Source: Deltaproteobacteria bacterium (GTDB lineage: Bacteria > Desulfobacterota > UBA8473). Taken from it: a DNA stretch of 11,438 nucleotides. Location: NCBI GenBank assembly GCA_030643245.1, contig DAOWME010000075.1, positions 1 through 11,438 on the forward strand, written 5' to 3'. Below the pieces are notes generated by a model. The model was not told where the DNA came from and did not search any database. It saw only the letters and a program-made list of their open reading frames with translations. The position numbers and the translations under genes were made by a program. Positions within the stretch are counted from its first letter, which is position 1. Every line of letters begins with the position of its first letter. Of the stretch, positions 7,244-11,438 are shown piece by piece.

Positions 7244-7368
7244 TATAGGTTTTCAGATATTAAATTTCACAAGGCCAGAGGGAGGAATCCGGGTAAGTCG
7301 TACATTTTAATACGTCGTCGAGGCTTCCGACCGATAACGCAGTGAAATTTAATATCTGAAAACCTATA
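7244..7368. mobile_element. 125-bp foldback element with perfect 27-bp ends
   Basis: The sequence at 7244-7270, starting TATAGGTTTTCAG, is the exact reverse complement of 7342-7368. The 71-bp centre also keeps a weaker, diverged inverted symmetry: GG, GGAA, CC and CGTA match in register on both sides. The outer TA of each arm could be a duplicated TA target with the element starting TAGGTTTTC, as in mariner/IS630-type MITEs. It has no coding capacity. It lies in the gene-poor stretch upstream of the TPR gene and could also act as an RNA hairpin. Confidence 0.75.
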
Positions 7369-7426
7369 GAGGTCATATGTCGTATTTATGAAAAAGAAGC
7401 AGCTTGTGGGGTCTTGTTTGTTGGAA

Positions 7427-7454
7427 CCCTAAATCCTAGAGTGATGATTTAGGG
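7427..7454 (+). other. Hairpin upstream of the TPR gene
   Basis: CCCTAAATC (7427-7435) and GATTTAGGG (7446-7454) form a perfect 9-bp stem with a 10-base loop, about 100 bases before the TPR gene start. There is no T-tract after it, so it is not a typical terminator. It may be a leader structure or a protein-binding dyad. Confidence 0.4.
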
Positions 7455-7555
7455 AAATAACAGAGGCCGAGGCCTGATATATGTTTGAGGAACACAATGA
7501 GGGGTTTATCTGGGGCGATGTTAAACGAGTTCATAATTTTGAAAGGAGGGCGGTC

Positions 7556-8224
7556 ATGAATCAGGACTCCCGGAAAGCGGAGATCGAGAGGATGCTGGAC
7601 CAGGTTGAGGATGAAAAACTCAAGGCCCAAATAATTAAAGGGTTAAAATACTTGGACGATCCTGCCCGGCACCTGCATGTTACCTACGGCATTTCAATGT
7701 CCAGAGCGGTTGGATATGAGGAGTTAGCGTTAAAATTTGCTCAGTTGGCATACGAACAAAACCCTGAAGACTGCTACTTTTTGCTTGAGCTATGCAGTTC
7801 GCTCCGCCAACCGCAAGAGGTGGTAGACGCGATTGAACAGTTCCTTGGGAGGGTAAAGCTTCATTCCCTTCCCAAAGATCAACAGGCCAAAATGGCGGTG
7901 ACTTTGGCAACGGGCTATAGGGAGATAGGGAAGGTGTCAGAGAGTATTAAGACGCTGGAGGAATCTAGGGGAGAACTGGCAAGAGGCACTGAGATACTGG
8001 CGGAACTATATTATGAGACAGGCTGTCCGCAAAAAGCAATCGACTTATTGTTCGAACGACTTAAGTATATGGGTAAGTTGAGTGACGACATGGCCTCATG
8101 TATGGGCAAGTCCTTTGATACTCTAGGTGACTATTCTGAAGCCGTGGGGATGTTAACGAAATTTAAAGATGACGAGCCGATAAAGTCTCTACATGAGGAA
8201 ATGGAGGGGAAGCTTAGAAGATAG
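7556..8224 (+). CDS. Small TPR-like repeat protein
   Basis: This protein of 222 residues is predicted to be cytoplasmic and wholly helical. At least three TPR-like helix pairs can be drawn: 113-136 (AVTLATGYREIGKVSESIKT), 146-169 (EILAELYYETGCPQKAIDLL) and 180-203 (ASCMGKSFDTLGDYSEAVGM). A diverged one (about 55-95) lies before them. TPR domains bind partner proteins, so a scaffold role is likely; there is no catalytic motif, signal peptide or membrane span. The ATG at 7556 follows AAAGGAGG with good spacing. The in-frame ATG at 7481 has no ribosome-binding site. It stands alone, convergent with the Hsp20 gene, and no specific partner is suggested by its neighbours. Confidence 0.7.
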   Translation: MNQDSRKAEIERMLDQVEDEKLKAQIIKGLKYLDDPARHLHVTYGISMSRAVGYEELALKFAQLAYEQNPEDCYFLLELCSSLRQPQEVVDAIEQFLGRVKLHSLPKDQQAKMAVTLATGYREIGKVSESIKTLEESRGELARGTEILAELYYETGCPQKAIDLLFERLKYMGKLSDDMASCMGKSFDTLGDYSEAVGMLTKFKDDEPIKSLHEEMEGKLRR

Positions 8225-8355
8225 ACCCTAACGGCAAGGACCCCGTCGTTGGAAAACACCGTCAAAGAGGCAGAGAATGGGCCACTGTCACCCGGAACTG
8301 ATACGGGTGGAAAACTTCAAGACACTAGGCTTGTGTAACTGCACAGATCCAAAAA
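8225..8355. other. Intergenic stretch with a small dyad
   Basis: Between the convergent TPR and Hsp20 genes, CACCCG (8289-8294) and CGGGTG (8304-8309) form a perfect 6-bp dyad with a 9-base loop and no T-tract. No coding region is seen. It could help end TPR transcription, but this is weak. Confidence 0.3.
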
Positions 8356-8385
8356 TTTTGCCCGGACCATAAGGTCCGAGCAAAA
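8356..8385 (-). terminator. Rho-independent terminator of the Hsp20 gene
   Basis: Arms of 13 bases, TTTTGCCCGGACC and GGTCCGAGCAAAA, pair at 12 positions around a 4-base loop. Read on the minus strand, the stem is followed by a run of T, as expected 26 bases after the Hsp20 stop codon. On the plus strand the run is poorer, so it may serve the TPR gene only weakly. Confidence 0.75.
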
Positions 8386-8410
8386 TAGTTGTTACCCGGA
8401 AGCATGTTAC

Positions 8411-8860
8411 TTACTCTGTGTGTATTTCAATCTTCTTTGGCTCTGCTTCCTCGGTTTTGGGGATCGTTATATCGAGTACCCCCTTCTTAAGCTCGGCCGT
8501 AATCTTTTCAGCCTCAGCATGCTCCGGTAGTCTGAATGACCTCTCAAATGATCCGTAATGCCTTTCCTCGCGATAATACCCTTCCTTCTCGACTTTCTCT
8601 TCTCTCTTTCTCTCTCCTTTGAGGGTCAGCAACCCATCTGTAACTTCGACTTTGATATCGCCTATATCCATGCCAGGGAGTTCGGCTTTCAGTTTGAAAT
8701 CTTTGTCTGTCTCCGCCACATCGATTGACGGATAGAACCGCGGGGTGGCATATAAATTTTCTTCATTGAAAAAATCCCAGGGCCTGTTACCGAAGAAGTG
8801 TGACAAGAAATGTCTTGACGGCCTCATTGCTTTTAATGGTCTATACCTTGTGATTTCCAT
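8411..8860 (-). CDS. Hsp20 small heat-shock protein
   Basis: This protein of 149 residues is an ATP-independent holdase that binds unfolding proteins in the cytoplasm as an oligomer. The variable N-terminal arm (1-40) is rich in Phe, Arg and His. The alpha-crystallin domain runs from about 43 to 135. It includes PSIDVAETDKDFKLKAELPG (44-63), the family signature GVLDITIPK (127-135) and an acidic linker. The C-terminal IEI (144-146) is the I-X-I anchor for oligomer contacts. The ATG at 8860 has AGGAGG eight bases upstream; a GTG three codons before it touches that site and is unlikely. Length is usual for the family. A sigma-70-type promoter and a terminator bracket it, so it is probably a single-gene unit. 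No sigma-32-type box is obvious. Confidence 0.96.
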   Translation of the reverse strand: MEITRYRPLKAMRPSRHFLSHFFGNRPWDFFNEENLYATPRFYPSIDVAETDKDFKLKAELPGMDIGDIKVEVTDGLLTLKGERKREEKVEKEGYYREERHYGSFERSFRLPEHAEAEKITAELKKGVLDITIPKTEEAEPKKIEIHTE

Positions 8861-8911
8861 AATAAACACCTCCTGTTTTCATTTACTGTTTCTTTTTCTC
8901 TGTTTGTTTTT

Positions 8912-8939
8912 AATATAATCATCACAAGGCTTATGTCAA
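8912..8939 (-). promoter_or_regulatory. Sigma-70-type promoter of the Hsp20 gene
   Basis: On the minus strand TTGACA (8934-8939) and TATATT (8912-8917) are separated by 16 bp. Transcription would start near 8905, about 45 bases before the ATG. The -35 box is perfect and the -10 differs from consensus at two positions. The AT-rich leader shows no thermometer-like stem. Confidence 0.65.
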
Positions 8940-8987
8940 TATGTTGAGAGAAAAAAGATGACATAATACTCCAACTTAGGTTTTTCT

Positions 8988-9003
8988 TGGCATGGGGATT
9001 GCT
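8988..9003 (+). promoter_or_regulatory. Near-consensus sigma-54 promoter with no gene
   Basis: TGGCATGGGGATTGCT matches the consensus TGGCACG-N4-TTGCW at all but one fixed position. GG and GC have the required spacing (bases 8989 and 9001). The predicted start is near 9013. Downstream there is a small hairpin (9057-9072), then AAAGGGGGGAG directly before a six-codon ORF (9084-9104), then the repeat at 9179-9360. Chance matches of this quality do occur, so it is a candidate only. No enhancer-binding site is recognised upstream. Confidence 0.45.
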
Positions 9004-9178
9004 AGCCCAAATCTATAGTGTTTTTGGTTTAGATATACAGTTTCTGTGGCGTAACTCGTGAAATTCTTTACGAAAGGGGGGAGATGCTGAGATTTCTAGC
9101 TTAAATACAGACGACCCATCCCACAAACCTTTCATGTGGAAACCATTGTAAGCCTGACCCTTACTACTTCTTTCACTA
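9004..9178. other. Intergenic stretch without a recognised gene
   Basis: This stretch lies between the sigma-54-like site and repeat copy B. It holds the hairpin CGTGAA/TTTACG around ATTC at 9057-9072, a strong AAAGGGGGGAG ribosome-binding-like string at 9073-9083 and a six-codon ORF. A minus-strand 70-codon frame (9225-9013) overlaps the repeat, has no ribosome-binding site and is not called. Confidence 0.35.
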
Positions 9179-9360
9179 AGGGACGGGGACGAAATAACTT
9201 CCCCATTTGTGCATCTCATCTTCAAGCCATCTTTGCCCGATCTTCAAATACAAAATCCTCAAAATAGTTCGACTATTCCTGCGGTTTTGCGTTTTCAGAT
9301 CGAACAAATCTAACCTAAATCTGAGCGCAAACTTGAGGAAGTTATTTCGGCCCCGTCCCT
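9179..9360 (-). mobile_element. MITE-like 182-bp repeat, copy B
   Basis: This is the inverted copy of 52-233, also 182 bp, about 88% identical with no gap. Its terminal inverted repeats are well kept at 23 of 24 positions: AGGGACGGGG at one end and CCCCGTCCCT at the other. The core has a 6-bp palindrome, AATAGT/ACTATT around TCG. There is no coding capacity. One end abuts recJ so closely that it supplies the last two bases of the recJ stop codon. The sharp ends suggest a more recent copy than A. Confidence 0.88.
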
Positions 9361-11074
9361 AACCCACAACCTCTATATCCTTCAACCTCAATTGAATAGT
9401 CCTTGTTCCTCGCCAGTCGTTAATTTGGGGGACAAAGGCTGCCTTTATCTGTCTGCCGGGAGAGGGAGGGTTCTTGCCCATATTGAATCCGATGGCATCG
9501 CATAGAATATCGTCCTCCTTCACCTTTAATTTCAAATGGTCATTCCCAACCACGCGAGAACCCAAAACAGAGAGCATAGATGAGCAAAAAGTCGGTTCCG
9601 GGTTGGAAGCACCAAAGGGAGATAGTGCCTTTAACTCATTTAAGAACTCCCATGTCAAATCTCCAAGGGTTATTGATCTATCTATGTGTATCTTCGGTAT
9701 GAGATCCTCCTCCGATAGCTCATTCTTCACGATCTCTTCGAATATGTTTTGAAATGCGGGGATATTCTTTTCATCAATAGTCAAACCTGCTGCGTATTTG
9801 TGACCTCCAAAACCTTCAAGAAGATGGGCGCAGCCCATTAGCCCATGATAGAGGTGAAAACCCTCAATACTTCTCGCCGACCCCTTCCCCCTTCCCCGTT
9901 GGAGACTGATAATTACAGTCGGTCTATAATACTCTTCAACCAATCTGGAGGCAGCTATACCGATCACCCCGGTATGCCAGTCATGAGAGGCAAGGGTAAT
10001 CGACCTGCCACAGAGTATACGCTCATCACTTTCAACGATATCCTTAGCTTTTTTAACGATACGTTCCTCGATCCGTTGTCTCTTTGTATTCTCCGAGTCG
10101 AGTACCATTGCGATCTCTTTTGCCTCTGTTAGGTCCCTTGTGGTGAGCAGTCTGACACCATCGTCCGCTCTGCTTAATCGACCGGCAGCATTAATTCTGG
10201 GTGCAAGCCTGAACCCTACCATGCCTGAGGTTATGACAGTGTCTCTCAGTCCACTTACTTCTTTGAGAGCGATTATCCCGGGCCTTGAGCTAACGGTCAA
10301 CTGTTCAAGGCCGAACTTGACGAGTATCCGATTCTCACTGATTAACGGCACAATATCGGCTATGGTTCCGAGGGCGACAATATCAAGATACTCTTTCAGG
10401 TTAGGAACTTTATTGTGTCTCCAAAACCCCATATCCCTTAACTTGGCCCGGAGAGCAATAACCAGATAGAATGCTACCCCCACCCCGGCCAGTGATTTGA
10501 AAGGAAAGCCACAGCCTTTCTGTTTGGGGTTCAATATTGCGTACGCAGGCGGGAGTTCGTCAGGAACCTCGTGGTGGTCCGTGACAATTACATCCATTCC
10601 GTTACTCTGAGCAAAACCAATCGCTTCACCATCCGTTATTCCACAATCGACAGTAAGCATTAGTCTTGTCCCAGTGCTTCTTATGCGATTCAACGCCTCC
10701 AGGTTCAGTCCGTACCCTTCCGTCAATCTATGGGGGGTATAAAAAGATACATCGGCGCCAACCTCTCGCAAGAAGGTTACCAGTATGGTCACAGCAGTAA
10801 TACCGTCCACATCATAATCACCGTAGACCATGATCTTTTCATGACCAAGGATAGCCTTAACGATCCGTCCCACCGCCTTTTCCATATCCTTCATCATAGC
10901 CGGGGGGGTCAGGTGGGACAGATTTGGGTGCAGGAAACGATCTGCGGCATCAACGTCCTTGATCCCTCTGTTTATAAGAACTTGAGATATTACAGGGGAA
11001 ATATTCAGCTCACGGGATAAAAATCTCTGAGTCTCTTCATCCTGTTCCTTGATATACCATCTTTTTCTTGTCAT
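9359..11074 (-). CDS. recJ: Single-stranded-DNA exonuclease RecJ
   Basis: This protein of 571 residues is a 5'-3' single-strand-specific DNA exonuclease of the DHH superfamily, acting in recombination and mismatch or base-excision repair. Counting from the upstream Met at 11083, DYDVDG (89-94), VDCGI (145-149) and TDHHE (168-172) supply the two-manganese site. GTIADIVPL (239-247), PRINAAGR (295-302) and the DHHA1 motif GGHKYAAG (426-433) follow. The C-terminal domain ends QLRLKDIEVVG, near the usual end of the family. The ATG at 11074 lies about 9 bases after AGAAGG. The ATG at 11083 directly abuts that site and is less likely, so the first three residues are uncertain. The ribosome-binding site lies in a foldback arm, and the TAG stop is completed by the adjacent 182-bp repeat. 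Confidence 0.96.
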   Translation of the reverse strand: MTRKRWYIKEQDEETQRFLSRELNISPVISQVLINRGIKDVDAADRFLHPNLSHLTPPAMMKDMEKAVGRIVKAILGHEKIMVYGDYDVDGITAVTILVTFLREVGADVSFYTPHRLTEGYGLNLEALNRIRSTGTRLMLTVDCGITDGEAIGFAQSNGMDVIVTDHHEVPDELPPAYAILNPKQKGCGFPFKSLAGVGVAFYLVIALRAKLRDMGFWRHNKVPNLKEYLDIVALGTIADIVPLISENRILVKFGLEQLTVSSRPGIIALKEVSGLRDTVITSGMVGFRLAPRINAAGRLSRADDGVRLLTTRDLTEAKEIAMVLDSENTKRQRIEERIVKKAKDIVESDERILCGRSITLASHDWHTGVIGIAASRLVEEYYRPTVIISLQRGRGKGSARSIEGFHLYHGLMGCAHLLEGFGGHKYAAGLTIDEKNIPAFQNIFEEIVKNELSEEDLIPKIHIDRSITLGDLTWEFLNELKALSPFGASNPEPTFCSSMLSVLGSRVVGNDHLKLKVKEDDILCDAIGFNMGKNPPSPGRQIKAAFVPQINDWRGTRTIQLRLKDIEVVG

Positions 11075-11078
11075 TTTC

Positions 11079-11368
11079 GGCATCCTTCTTACATCAGTTT
11101 ACACTTTTGAAATTATGGCTGCTTCAACGGTGGTCAAATTTTAACCCGTGCAGAACTCGCATCTAAGTGAGCATAAAGAAAGAACAGCCTCAAGCTATTA
11201 AATTTAACCTATAGGCTTTAAAACTACAAACATTCAAAAAAAACGAGGCTTTCCCCCTGTTCTTTCTTAACGCTCACTAAAATGCTCAAACAGCTGCACG
11301 GATTAAAATTTGACCACCGTTGAAGCAGCCATAATTTCAAAAGTGTAAACTGATGTATGAAGGATGCC
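11079..11368. mobile_element. 290-bp foldback element with 75-bp arms
   Basis: The left arm 11079-11153 and right arm 11294-11368 are inverted copies matching at 73 of 75 positions. The differences are at 11089 and 11145. Inside, a second imperfect stem (GTGAGC plus AAGAAAGAACAG on the left, mirrored on the right) and a central dyad, AAGCTAT with ATAGGCTT, give a nested hairpin. There is no coding capacity. The left arm covers the start region of recJ, including its AGAAGG. The right arm presents the same ribosome-binding sequence outward to a 16-codon ORF at 11364-11414. No target duplication is clear. Structure suggests a MITE or foldback transposon. Confidence 0.85.
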
Positions 11369-11438
11369 AAATAAAAGACTATATACCGAAGTAACACCCC
11401 CACACATGTTCTAGATCCTCCGGACCGTATACCTTTTC
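11369..11438. other. Window end without a gene
   Basis: Apart from a 16-codon plus-strand ORF that begins inside the right arm (11364) and stops at 11412-11414, nothing is recognisable. The neighbour upstream of recJ lies outside the window. Confidence 0.4.

Noticed and set aside
9013..9225. Minus-strand 70-codon frame
   Set aside because: It starts inside the 182-bp repeat, has no ribosome-binding site and no recognisable motif.

Overview
The window is about 11.4 kb of mid-GC bacterial chromosome with ten supported genes in four transcription blocks, separated by intergenic stretches rich in repeats. Several features suggest an anaerobic Desulfobacterota (former Deltaproteobacteria) relative: a radical SAM photolyase-like protein, an FmdB-type zinc ribbon protein with a long acidic C-terminal extension, an NSS transporter paired with a MetS-like small subunit, and foldback and MITE-like repeats with tandem heptamers. 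The phylum is an inference from gene content and no rRNA is present to test it.

Left block, plus strand (258-4308): four tightly packed or overlapping genes form one operon. They encode a GT2 glycosyltransferase, a ParB/Spo0J-like DNA-binding protein, a spore-photoproduct-lyase-like radical SAM protein and an MBL-fold metallohydrolase. The last three have adjoining or overlapping ends, so they are probably translated together. Their joint role is unknown, and this cassette is the best candidate here for an undescribed system. Middle-left block, minus strand (6645 down to 4340): an FmdB-like zinc ribbon protein, then a sodium:amino-acid symporter of the NSS family, then a 54-residue single-span MetS-like subunit whose ATG overlaps the transporter stop codon.

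Middle (6646-7555) is about 0.9 kb without a confident gene. It holds a 7-bp tandem repeat, a 125-bp foldback element with perfect 27-bp ends, a small hairpin and an unassigned minus-strand ORF. It is followed by a small TPR-like protein (plus, 7556-8224). Convergent to that gene is an Hsp20 small heat-shock protein (minus) with a good sigma-70-type promoter and a terminator hairpin. A near-consensus sigma-54 promoter faces away from Hsp20 into a stretch with no gene.

Right block: recJ (minus, 9359-11074). Its stop codon is completed by the end of a 182-bp MITE-like element, and its ribosome-binding site lies in the arm of a second element, a 290-bp foldback with 75-bp arms. A second copy of the 182-bp element lies inverted at 52-233, just upstream of the glycosyltransferase, so the two copies bracket about 9.3 kb of the window.
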